Origin: Strongylocentrotus droebachiensis
Taxonomy: Eukaryota > Echinodermata > Echinoidea > Camarodonta > Strongylocentrotidae
Direction: 5' to 3'
DNA: 64,000 nucleotides
Assembly (NCBI GenBank): GCA_035222895.1
Contig: JAVYIG010005298.1
Location: 1-64,000, forward strand
Part shown: positions 12,701-23,506 of the stretch, in pieces
Layout: the number at the start of each line of letters is the position of its first letter
How positions within the stretch are numbered: the first letter of the stretch is position 1
Program-made: the position numbers and the translations under genes
The notes under the pieces: model-generated
Seen by the model: only the letters and a program-made list of their open reading frames with translations
What the model was told of the DNA's origin: nothing
The model's database searches: none

Positions 12701-15700
12701 ATCATTTTTTCCTCAAATTGGCAACTATTTTGCTACTTTTTATGATATCTACTTACATAGATTCTTAGGTGCATTATTGTGGTAGTAAGAAAATTCTCTG
12801 CAAGAAAAATGTAAGTGTTGCCAACTTTGGAAGGACCAATGTTCTTCTATTGATACAGATCTTACTTTGAGTAAAAGCAGAAAAGGAGTCGAAGAACAAA
12901 GATAAATCAATGAAGTATGAAGAATAGAAAATTAAATGCCAATAAGACGATGATGAATGTTGAAAGTTAAGTCCTTTATATTGTTGGGAAACTCTGTACA
13001 ATGACAGCTCTTTAATATTTTTTAAAGCTCTGTTGTACGTTAAAATCATTTGTTTGTTGTGTGCTATGCACACCACAAAATACATCTCAACTTAAATACT
13101 TAATTATTGCTTCATATTGCATAGCAATACTTTACACCTCAGGTTTGTGTTAGCTCACTGTATTTCAGTCTTTTGCTGAATGATCCATGTGTTTTAGGAA
13201 CTGTTATATTGTCCTTGTTATACTCGTTACAATTAAAGGTAGTAAGGACAACTTATAATATCAACATTGATTTAAATCATGAATCTATAATCTATTGAAT
13301 TTACTTCATTTCTTTTTTGTCTTTAAAGTTTAAGAAAGGAGACAGAATTGATCAACCCATCAACTCTTTTAGTAAAGACATGTGAGAACCAAAAATTTGG
13401 CTTCATATATATACGTGTTAGCTTATTTCGTATTCATAGGTGTCCATAATGGACTCATGTGACTTTGTTATTTTCAACTTAATGGATAAGTCCATCTTGA
13501 TCTGAAATTGCAGAACATTTAGAGAAATAGAGCAGTGAAAGAGTGGGAGCAAAATCTGATAAAAAGTTAAAAATAATGAAGTTATTAATTTTTGAATTTT
13601 GAATCAATCTAACACAATTTGGTAAATTTGTGATGAATCTAACAAAGTCCCCTCCGATGGCCTCTGTGCTAAAAAGAAATCTGACATTTCTCTTTTTTGT
13701 AAAGAAAATGTTTGATCATACTGTACATGCCCCCTAGATATAATCATTTCATGTATGTTTCTACAGATCCCTGTATGAAAATATACATGTATCTATATAT
13801 ACCGGTATATGGAAATTATGAAATTTGCTGTACAGATCAAATGAGAGTGGACCTAGCAAGATACATCACAACATTGCCAATTTGTGGTTGATTGAATACA
13901 ACTTCAACTTTCTTATTTTTGTTTTATTTGATTTCGCTGTAAGTTTTACTGAACAGCCTCTCTTATCTTTCCGCTTTTGTTAACAGTTTATAAAACCCAC
14001 TAAATATCAGGGTGGACTTTCCTTTTAATGGAACACACATGTATAAGATTGCATGCTGTACTATCTAGCAGTAGAAGCAATAAAAACAAGGCAAAAAGTA
14101 TACAGGATCTAAAACAAAATTGGGGTCAGCTAGGCCAAACATTTCTGGGGTAAACTTTATATAAAGTATGTGCAAATTTATATTTTTGGAAATATGTAGA
14201 TATCTTGTAGCTTGTAGTTATAACCTTTCGCAAATATAGCTCTATTGTGGTAAAGCTGAAATTTAAGAGGCTTATAGTATGTGAGTATATATGTTGCTGA
14301 ATCTCAATATTTAATACTTGCTGAATAATGAATTTTGAAATGTTATTCATGCAGAATTTGATATTGTTCAAAGCAATTGAATGTATCCTTTCAAAGGTTT
14401 GATAAATTATGAAAATCATGTAGAGAAGGAATTCTAAAACTAAATTTAAATCATGTTTAGTATTCCAAACATATATTGACTCATGTTTAAATTGGAGTAT
14501 TTCCCTCACATTTTTGTTGGTAACATCTCTGGTGTGTAGATAATTTGTTATATTTTATATGGTTTATTTACAGTTAATTATGTTGTGTCTTTAACTTCTA
14601 ATTGTTAAGGTGTGGGCAATTAACTGTGTGCATTATGTTATTATTGTTTCAATTGACTATATTATGTCAGTTTGATCTGTATTGTTTCAGTTTATGCTTT
14701 TTGACATCCTTGTAGTTTGAAGCTATTTCCCCCCTCTTAATAAATGAGTGCATTTTCAGACCATGATATTCATCGCATTAATGTACATAACTGTACATGA
14801 TATCATACATGTACCTTTTTTTAAAGATAAGAGATGTGGGAAAAAACAGTTCTGCAAATTATACGCAACCTCTATGTTCATTGCAATTTTTTGTTTTTGT
14901 TGAAAAAGTTATTTTTTATTATTTTTCATTGTAATTATTTGTGTTTTGTAGAAAGAAAAAAAAATACTAGAAATGTGTATACCTTTGGGTAGGAATATAT
15001 GGAGGTGTTAATTGTGGGGACAATATTAAAACAATTGAAATATAATGATAATTGTTGCCTTTAATATATATGATATAGATGTCAAAGTCATGTTTAAAGT
15101 AGTGTAAGTAATTATATATAGGCCAATAGCTGGTTTTCATATAGGTACTCAAATTCATTCAATTGTCATCTCAATTAAGCCTTTTCCTACTGATACCTTA
15201 CGAGGTAGTTACTATTTGATTATAAAAATTTGCCTCGAAATGCAATTTAACTTTAATTTTGTCAGTGAACTACATATTTTTATTTCTCAAATTATGCATA
15301 CCTTTAGTACATGTGGATAGAAATAGCTCTGATTTGAAGCAGATCAATGCAAATTATTTACATGTTTGTATCGTAAAAGTTGTATAGTTCTGTTCTTTTT
15401 GCACTTGGAAGTAATTTCACTTTTTTGCATTTTGGCAAGGATATCATGAGTCTTTCGATAGGTTTCAGGTGGCCTTTTGTCGGTAATGACATTTGTACAA
15501 CTCTGAGCCCTTAGTCGCAGAGAATCAATTCTCCTACTTGTATCTATATAAAATAGAATGTTATTTTGATGTATGTATATGTGACCTGTTTGTATTTTAT
15601 GAGAAGATGATTAATATATGACTATCAAATGAAAATCAAAACTATTTGATAACAATATCACCTGCCGGGAGCTAGCAGGGTGTTGGGTTTATAAGATAGC

Positions 15701-16053
15701 GTCCTTCTAACGCTCAGCCATCGGCTTTTATTGCTATTGCTATGGTGAGCTTGGGCCCGTAGAACCCAATGTATTACGGCTTGATTACGGCCATATTCAT
15801 AAAAGCAGACTGAATTAAATATGGCTTCACCTCATTGTCCCCTTATGTATGGAGCACCAGTTGTCAAGCTCTGTAGTCCATAATTAATCTGTAATTAAAT
15901 TAATCATTTTTTAAACTGAAAATAAAAATTTGATTTTAGGATCTAAAACTTTGGTAGCTCATTTAGTGATAGAGTTATGATGATTTGTACAGGACGAAGA
16001 GGTGAACAGTTGGTGCTTCATAAATCAATGCAATTGCATGATCAGAACTCAAC
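9727..16053. other. Possible long IP6K 3' UTR and intergenic DNA
   Basis: This 6.3 kb AT-rich stretch has no recognisable coding exon. Unlike the introns on both sides, it has almost no inverted-repeat elements. AATAAA hexamers occur at several points, among them 10883 and 16986. Notable local features are a G run near 10904-10925 and dispersed TACATGTA palindromes. Whether the transcript extends through it cannot be told from sequence. Confidence 0.4.
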
Positions 16054-16207
16054 TTGCAAAAAATTACCATTGATTGTAACTTTGCCATCAATGGTAACTA
16101 CCATGGAAACCTTGATTTTGATTGGCTGTTGAGCCCTGTATTGAACCATGGTAGTTGCAATTGATGGCAAAGTTATCATCAATGGTAATTTTTATGCAAC
16201 AGGGCCC
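16054..16207. mobile_element. Palindromic MITE, ATTGATGGCAAAGTTA family, copy 1
   Basis: The arms TTACCATTGAT...AACTTTGCCATCAATGG and TTGATGGCAAAGTTATC...AATGGTAA flank a core (CCTTGATTTTGATTGGCTG, then TTGAGCCCTG). Copy 2 at 38809-38957 has the same core and a complete outer end CAGGGCCCCGTTGCA; here the left outer end is lost and only the right one (TGCAACAGGGCCC) remains. Confidence 0.85.
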
Positions 16208-17170
16208 AGAACTCAACTAAAGTCAAGTATGATCACCAAGACTTGCAGGAAATCAAACGAAGGGCAATTTCAATACGGTACTCTATTGTGTTGTCTTTTA
16301 TAGAAATAAAACGATTGCAACTATTTTGAAAAGTTAACTCAAGGGTAGTTTCTATGTTCCTTAGAAATCATGATCGGATCACGTAATACGTCATTCGCTC
16401 ATTTCAACAGGTAACGCATGAGGCTATTGAAATTGCCTTATGTTGATTTTTTGACGTTGTCACTATCATGATAACTCAAGTCCGGATTATATTATAATGT
16501 GTCATTACAATGTTCGGACATTGCAAGAGGTGATTGACAATGCTATTGAAATTAACTTGGTTGATTTCTGGTGAGTCTTCGCGATCAAGTTTTACATTTT
16601 TATGAATATTGTCCTATTTCTAAACGTACTTCTCAACTGGTTGTATGCTTGTGAGCAGCGGGGTGGAAAATGTTTTGATGGAAAACTCTCAGGTATGATG
16701 TAGTTGTGTTGGCAGAGAAAATATCACTTGTAGAGAACCAGAAGGGTGTTATCAAACTCTAATGTTGAAGCATGTGAGTTAATGCTCTCCTGCCTCTCAA
16801 CAGCCGATATACTCCATTCTCCATGATGACGAGGAGAACTAATATATGTATTCTAGGGGGAATGAGCCTTTTTCTAATTCTTATGATGAATATGTTTGTA
16901 TTTTTATTTTTTCATACTTCAGGTGTATAGAGGTGAGCTGTTTATCAGTACTTTCTAAACGACTTTTTCTTTGAATTTGCTTTTCAATAAATCTTTTCAA
17001 TTAAATGGATGAATTTATATGTTTTATCATTTGTAATACCAATTTCATAATTATTTTCATGAGAGTGGTATTCACCATCATCATCTCCTCCTTCTTTTCC
17101 TCCTCATGTTTTCTTCTTCTCTCTTCTTTCTTCTTCTTTTTTCATTTGCCTTTGATTCACTCAAGAACTT
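16208..17170. other. AT-rich interval, no gene seen
   Basis: No exon-like or repeat structure is visible apart from an AATAAA at 16986-16991. That hexamer could serve as a distal poly(A) signal for the IP6K transcript, but this is only a possibility. Confidence 0.3.
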
Positions 17171-17254
17171 AGAGAACAAGAGAGAGAGACAGAGACAGAC
17201 AGAGAGAGAGAGAGAGACCGACAGAGAGAGAGAGAATGATTGAGTGAGTGAGAG

Positions 17255-17293
<39 letters not shown>

Positions 17294-17880
17294 AAGACAG
17301 AGAGAGAGAATGAGTGAGTGAGTGAGAGAGACAGAGAGAGAGACAGAAAGAAAGATAGAGAGAGAGAGAGAGAGAGGCAGAGGGTGGGGAGCGAGACACA
17401 TGTACACACAATAAGAAAACAAACATTCAAAAATAAAAATACAGTTTCATCTTTTGTAAAATGGCAGCCATTGGTCATTCATTACGAAAAGCTCTCGTTA
17501 AAACTATACCCCACCACTATAACACAGGAATCAATGTAAATCTGGTGGGGTATCAGAACCCCAATTTAGTTTCTCTTGTTAAAACTTTGAGAGAGCTACT
17601 ACCGGTACTATAACACAGGCACCAATGTAAATCTGGTGGGACAGACAGAGAGAGAGAGAGAAAAAAAGATTGAGCGAGTGAGAGAGACAGAGACAAAGAG
17701 AGAGAGACAGAGAGAGAGAGAGACAGGGAGAGGCAGAAGGTGGGGAGCGAGACACATGTAGACAGTATACACATTAAGAAATCAAACATTCAAAAATAAA
17801 AATACTATTTCATCTTCTGTAAAATGGCAGCCTTTGGTCATTGTCCTTCATTTGGGGAAAAACAGTTTTCTTTGTAGCAG
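17170..17880. repeat. (GA)n simple repeat with a local duplication
   Basis: GA and GACA repeats run from 17175 to 17395 and again from 17640 to 17755. The unique flank GGTGGGGAGCGAGACACATG, with following CAAACATTCAAAAATAAAAA and AAATGGCAGCC, appears twice (about 17382 and 17739), so a block of about 356 bp was duplicated. A second smaller duplication (CTATAACACAGG..CAATGTAAATCTGG) occurs near 17515 and 17608. The long Ser/Leu or Arg/Glu frames here are repeat artefacts. Confidence 0.9.
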
Positions 17881-18061
17881 TGTTATGTATATCCATTAAA
17901 AACAAACACAATATAAGTATGTAAATGACTGAAAACCACTGTTGGAGTATCATAGGCCAACCGATACTGTGAGGCCTTTAACCTGAAATTAATATCAAGT
18001 TTCAAGTTTATTTGTCTTCCAGAAATCACATGTAACAAAATATAATAGAGTATAATCATAA

Positions 18062-19792
18062 CCCAGATAGCAAAGTATCTGGGGCCCATATGGGTTACTT
18101 GTTGGCTTATCTGGGCTAAAATGTGGGCCCCATATGGGTTGCCCATGTGGGCCCCTTGTGTTTTTTGCACCGTACACCCCGTCTGGGGCCCATATGGGCC
18201 AGGGTTACACGTGGGGTAAATATGGGCAGGCCCACATCGTACCCATGTAAACCATATGTGGCCCATTTGGGCTATGTATGGGCCCATATGGGCCCTACTT
18301 GGCCAATCTGGGACCCATATGTACACCCTATGTGGGGCCCATTTGGGCCAAGTGGGTTTAGTGTGGGTTGAATATGGGCAGGCCCACATTGCTCCCATAT
18401 GGGCCCCATATGGGTTTCCCATGTGGGCTATGTATGGCCCCACTTGGCCCATCTGGGACCCATGTGTTTTTTGCACCGTACACCCCGTCTGGGGCCCATA
18501 TGGGCCAGGGTTTCGCGTGGGGTAAATATGGGCAGGCCCACATCGTACCCATGTAAACCATATGGGGCCCATTTGGGCTATAAGCGGGTTTTTATATGGG
18601 GTTTTTATATGGGATCCATATGGGCCAAGTGGGTTTGATATGGTCCCATATGGGCCAATGTAGTTCTAAATGGGCTTCATATTGTTTAAATGGGTTCTAT
18701 TTTTACCCAGTTGAATTCATTTATCCCATTTTAATTTCCAGGGTTACCAGTTGGGTTTAACTGGACCAGTCGTACCATTTGGCACAACTTTCAAACAGTT
18801 GAAAGCCCCAATTAGCAGATATAATTAGTACGTTATGTAACACTTGTACTAATTAATTTTGCCAATGGCAACAACACATCGTCTAAAATTTCCAATGTAA
18901 AGGCATTGGTATTAAGAAGACTTGGTTAATTTGTTGAGATGAGACATTTCCATATACTTGTATTTTATTGAATCTGTTTTAGTTCACAGTTAGTGTTTTT
19001 CTTAATTCATGTTTAATTAAATGTAATTTATACAAAGTAGTGAAATGTCCTAATAATTAGCAATTTACATTTTGTAGTATTTTCTAAATGAATTGCATAT
19101 AACTAAATCATCAGTAATTAGGAAATATCCTGTAAATTCAGATAAATTGTAAAAAAACATAGATGTACACGCACCCCATATTCATTATGCAAATTAGGGG
19201 GTTATTTGTGGGTTTTGGGTGGGAAGGCCCATCTGGTATACATCTGGTTTTTAGCTGGGCCCGGCCGATGCTCGATGTGCAACTTTCACCACCAAAAAAC
19301 CCACATGGGGCCCACATGGGGCCCATATGTGTTGGTACTTGTGGGTTCTGGATGGGAAGGCCCATCTGGTATACATCTGGTTTTTATATGGGCCACGTGG
19401 GATCCGTATACCTGTGGGTTCTTTGTGGGAAGGCCCATCTGGGCCCCATATGGGTTTTATATGTTTCTATCTGGGCTCAGTCGATCCATAATTATGCCAT
19501 TTCGCCCATATAGATACCGCATGGGGCCCATATGGTTTTATTATGTGGGTTCTAGGTGGGAAAACCCATATGTGCCCCATATGGGTTTTTATATGTTTCT
19601 ATCTGGGCTAAGTCGATCCATAATTATGCCACTTCGCCCATATAGATACCACATGGGGCCCATATGGTTTTTATTATCTGGGTTCTAGGTGGGACAAACC
19701 ATATGGGCCACATATGGGTTTTACATGGTACATATGGGCCCCAGTAGGCCCTCATGATTCCCATATGGGCCCCAGATACTTTGCTATCTGGG
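18062..19792. mobile_element. 1.73-kb TIR element filled with CCCATATGGG palindromes
   Basis: The ends are perfect 33-bp inverted repeats (18062-18094 and 19760-19792), beginning CCCAGATAGCAAAGTATCTG and ending CCCATATGGG. The first 22 bases are themselves a hairpin (CCCAGATA..TATCTGGG). Inside, two flanking blocks (about 18095-18660 and 19200-19759) hold dozens of variants of GGCCCATATGGGCC. A block with TTTTTTGCACCGTACACCCC is repeated at about 18158 and 18468. A central AT-rich part (18790-19190) lacks the motif. Because the motifs are palindromic, long frames rich in Gly, Pro, Trp, His and Met appear on both strands, including one of 229 codons on the minus strand. I do not consider them genes. 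Superfamily unknown; no clear target duplication. Confidence 0.8.
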
Positions 19793-20230
19793 AACAGTAC
19801 ACTATGTAGAATAAAGAAATTAGACGAGGAGACCTTGGTTGAAACCAAGCAAGAATACATAAAGGATGCAGAAGATCATTGAGCAAATTAATAGGAAGAA
19901 AACAACAGCAATGAGATGAAAAAGTATAGAGAAGAAGGAGATGATGATGATGGAGAAGGAGAACTGAAGAAGAAGAATGGGAAACAGAAAGAGAAGGGAG
20001 GAAGAGAAGAAGAAGAAGAAATGAGAAAATATGGAGAGTGATGAAGAAGGGGAGATAAATTAAAGAATTTAAAATGAGAAGGAGGGTAGGAAATTTAAGT
20101 GTAGTGGGTTTGTAAAACCAGAAACTTTAGTGAATTGTGTTTTATGGTGGAATGTTGGAAAGTTGCGGGTTTATTTTGGTGTTCTTGTTCCCCTCAACAG
20201 TGCAGTACAGTGTAATGGACGAGTCTTCTG
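19793..20230. other. Purine-rich stretch upstream of the RETREG promoter
   Basis: A GAAGAA-type purine-rich low-complexity segment at about 19860-20090 leads into ordinary sequence before the RETREG start. No exon is visible. Confidence 0.6.
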
Positions 20231-20238
20231 TGACGTCA
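20231..20238. promoter_or_regulatory. Full CRE palindrome upstream of the RETREG start
   Basis: TGACGTCA, the complete CREB/ATF binding palindrome, lies 35 bases before the ATG at 20273. Full-length CREs near transcription starts are a known promoter element. The position would put it at or just upstream of the start site if the 5' UTR is short. Function is inferred. Confidence 0.5.
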
Positions 20239-20272
20239 CATCATAACAAACCAAGTTCATTAAATAGCCAAA

Positions 20273-23200
20273 ATGGACGGCGATGAGCTGACAGCAGAGA
20301 TTCCTGGGGGTCCTTGCGCCCTTCCTGAAGATAAAATGAAGGAATTAGAGAGAGAAGCTATCATCAGGGCGAGAGAGGAACGTCTTAGGAGCATTCTGAG
20401 CCCAATAGAAGGCCTTGTGATGAATATTCAGAGCCTTTTGGTGTGGGAAAATGCGCAACCGAGTGCCGTGTTGTTCGTGTGTGTGAACATCGTATTCTGG
20501 TGAGTGCACAAGCGCATGCAAGTTTTACTATATTTTTAGTGTCATTGTTGCATGCACGAGAAATGTAATCCATGTGTGACCATGGCATAGACTCTAGTCT
20601 AGGGTCTAAACCATAATGAACGATAGTGAAGGATGAATGTATGTTTGTATGCAGTGACTAAGACTAAGAGTAAGACTCTAAAGTGCACACATACGTGAAA
20701 CATGACGTAAATTGTACATGCTTAGCCTTAGAATTAACAACAATACAATTAGATCTAACTTTGTTAAATGTTAGTTAAAGGTCTAGACCTATACTAGTAT
20801 ACAGTAGGGGCGCTGGTCCGAGAATAAAGATTGTCTTCATAATCATAAACGAGGATCGTCTTCGTAAACGCAGACGGATGCATCCTCAAAAATAAAGCCC
20901 CCTCCCCCCTACCTTTCTAGCTAACCACACCTGAGGCTGTTTTTCAAAACCGTCATAAGTCCAACTTCCCGTCTAATTTCTTAGACATCCCATCGTAAAG
21001 TATGTTATAGAATTAACACCATTTCTATGGGATGTCCACAAACTTAGACTTGTGACGGTTTTCGAGAAACTGGCCCCAGTCAGCAACACATAAATAGTGG
21101 TAAATGCTTATGAGTGGCGCCTTTTTGCCCAACCTCTAATAACTCTGTTGATTCTATTAATTTTTTTTTTTTAAACTCATTACAAAAACCGTGACCTCTT
21201 TAGGCTTACAAGAGTTCACGATGCAAAGATGCAAAATGCAAATGCACAAAAAACAGATTTTGCGTTGCAAATTTGATACTTAAATTATTTTGTATTTACG
21301 ATAATACTAATAGCAATTCGTTTAGCAAATGAAGGCGCACGTACAGAATTCGCTGAATTTAGTGAACTTATCGCTATTACCATACATGTAAAGTAAGTAT
21401 CAAATTGGCAAGGCCAAAACGTTTTGATTGTACAATTAAACAAAATGAAAATGAGGAACAAAAATAAAGTCATTCTGCAGTTGACTGTTTCAGTTCTTCA
21501 GGGCCAGGGTTTGATTTATTTTGTCTTATGTTAATAATTTAAGGCAAGTGTGTGTTTGCTTTATTAAATATGATTGAGTGGTTTCCAATTTTATGATATG
21601 GGGTCCAGTCTAGATCTACATGTACATGTATATACTTAGACCGAAAGCTTCAGTCCCTATAATCATCGGTTGTTCCACTGAGACTACGTCTGGCTCCACT
21701 AGACCTCGGTTATAGGGACTGAATGACTGCCTATGCCAGCCTGTGTTGAAGATATTCGGCTAGATTTTAGCCGTTAGGCCCCTCCCACAAACATGACAAA
21801 CTTGCCACGGCCGTATTGTTATGCCCCCAAAATCCCCCGAAATGTCATTTTACCTCGTGAATATCCAATTTTGAATTAGGCCTAGGCTATAATACATCGG
21901 TTCCACTTACTAACCTGATTGATATAATCCGTTTAATGGTCCCTTTTAAGGAAATTATGGGTCAAAATCGACCTCCATGTTGAAAATCTTGCAAGCCGTT
22001 TTAAACTCTCGCTGCCGTCAATCTCATCCCTTCTAGTCTACGCCGAAGGCAAAATGATTATGAAGGAAAAACTGTGATAACGCCATTACGAACGTGTAGA
22101 TGGCGCACAGTTTCTCCTTCATAATCATTTTGCCTTCGGCGTAGACTAGAAGGGATGAGATTGACGGCAGCGAGAGTTTAAAACGGCTTGCAAGATTTTC
22201 AACATGGAGGTCGATTTTGACCCATAATTTCCTTAAAAGGGACCATTAAACGGATTATATCAATCAGGTTAGTAAGTGGAACCGATGTATTATAGCCTAG
22301 GCCTAATTCAAAATTGGATATTCACGAGGTAAAATGACATTTCGGGGGATTTTGGGGGCATAACAATACGGCCGTGGCAAGTTTGTCATGTTTGTGGGAG
22401 GGGCCTAACGGCTAAAATCTAGCCGAATATCTTCAACACAGGCTGGCATAGGCAGTCATTCAGTCCCTATAACCGAGGTCTAGTGGAGCCAGACGTAGTC
22501 TCAGTGGAACAACCGATGATTATAGGGACTGAAGCTTTCGGTCTAGTATATACTGTACATGAAGATGTACATATGTAGCTGCAGTTTCCTGATTTTACAT
22601 GTTGTAAATGACAGTGAGTCAGTGACTCGAGGCCAAGTGATGCCAGCTCAGTCCTGGCCTCGAGGTCAGACTTGATTGTTCAGGCCAAATTCAAACATAA
22701 AATTCATCTTATTACTGCCAAACAATAAACTCTTTTTTTTATATGAATTGAATTGAAGTGCTTTGAAGTTTGCTCTTAATTTGCATGATTCAGGGCAACT
22801 GAACATTATGGTCAAATATCATTTGGCCTTTGGTCAAGTACATGTACATGTACATGTACTTATCCTTTAAACACATACCGGTACACACTGTAGATTCAAT
22901 TATACATGTACAGTGTACATTATAGTTCGTAGTTACCGTACCCCTTTTTTTGTCACCAACATCATACACATGTACATGTACATGTACATGTATTATGTAG
23001 TTTACTCACTAATATTACCAAAGTGACTTAATTCAGAACACTTATTGAGAGGCATATAATCTTATACATGTATTTTTTTTAAATCAATTTTTGGCTTAAT
23101 TGTCATGTGTATCAGAACATCAAAGTGTCAAACTCAATTACAAATTGTCAACAAGAAGATATTTTGGGCTTGTTAAAAGAGCCAAGATTGAATCTTGACT

Positions 23201-23475
23201 CAAGTTGTTATTGTTTAATTCTAGACCTTGAATAAAGGAAATCACATGATATGCTGACTCATAAAAACATGAGCTTCCTGAGTCAGTCAGTCGGTCGGTC
23301 TGATGGTGAGTTGAGGTACATGTAGATCTGCTTGATTAGGTCCATGGGTTGATCTAAATATAGAGACATTATAGGATTGTTGCTATGATCTTCATCATTA
23401 CAGCCCTGGAATTGACATGTACAGTAGTAGTGCCCTACTTTAGGTGAATCTTGTGTCAACATAGTATATTGGGGG

Positions 23476-23506
<31 letters not shown>

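Noticed and set aside
17081-17478. Ser/Leu-rich minus-strand frames
   Set aside because: Translation of (GA)n simple repeats; the same applies to frames at 30128, 46195-46720 and 61044-61545.
17883-18572. Minus-strand 229-codon frame rich in Gly, Pro and Trp
   Set aside because: It arises from palindromic CCCATATGGG repeats that are open on both strands; no domain and no codon bias.
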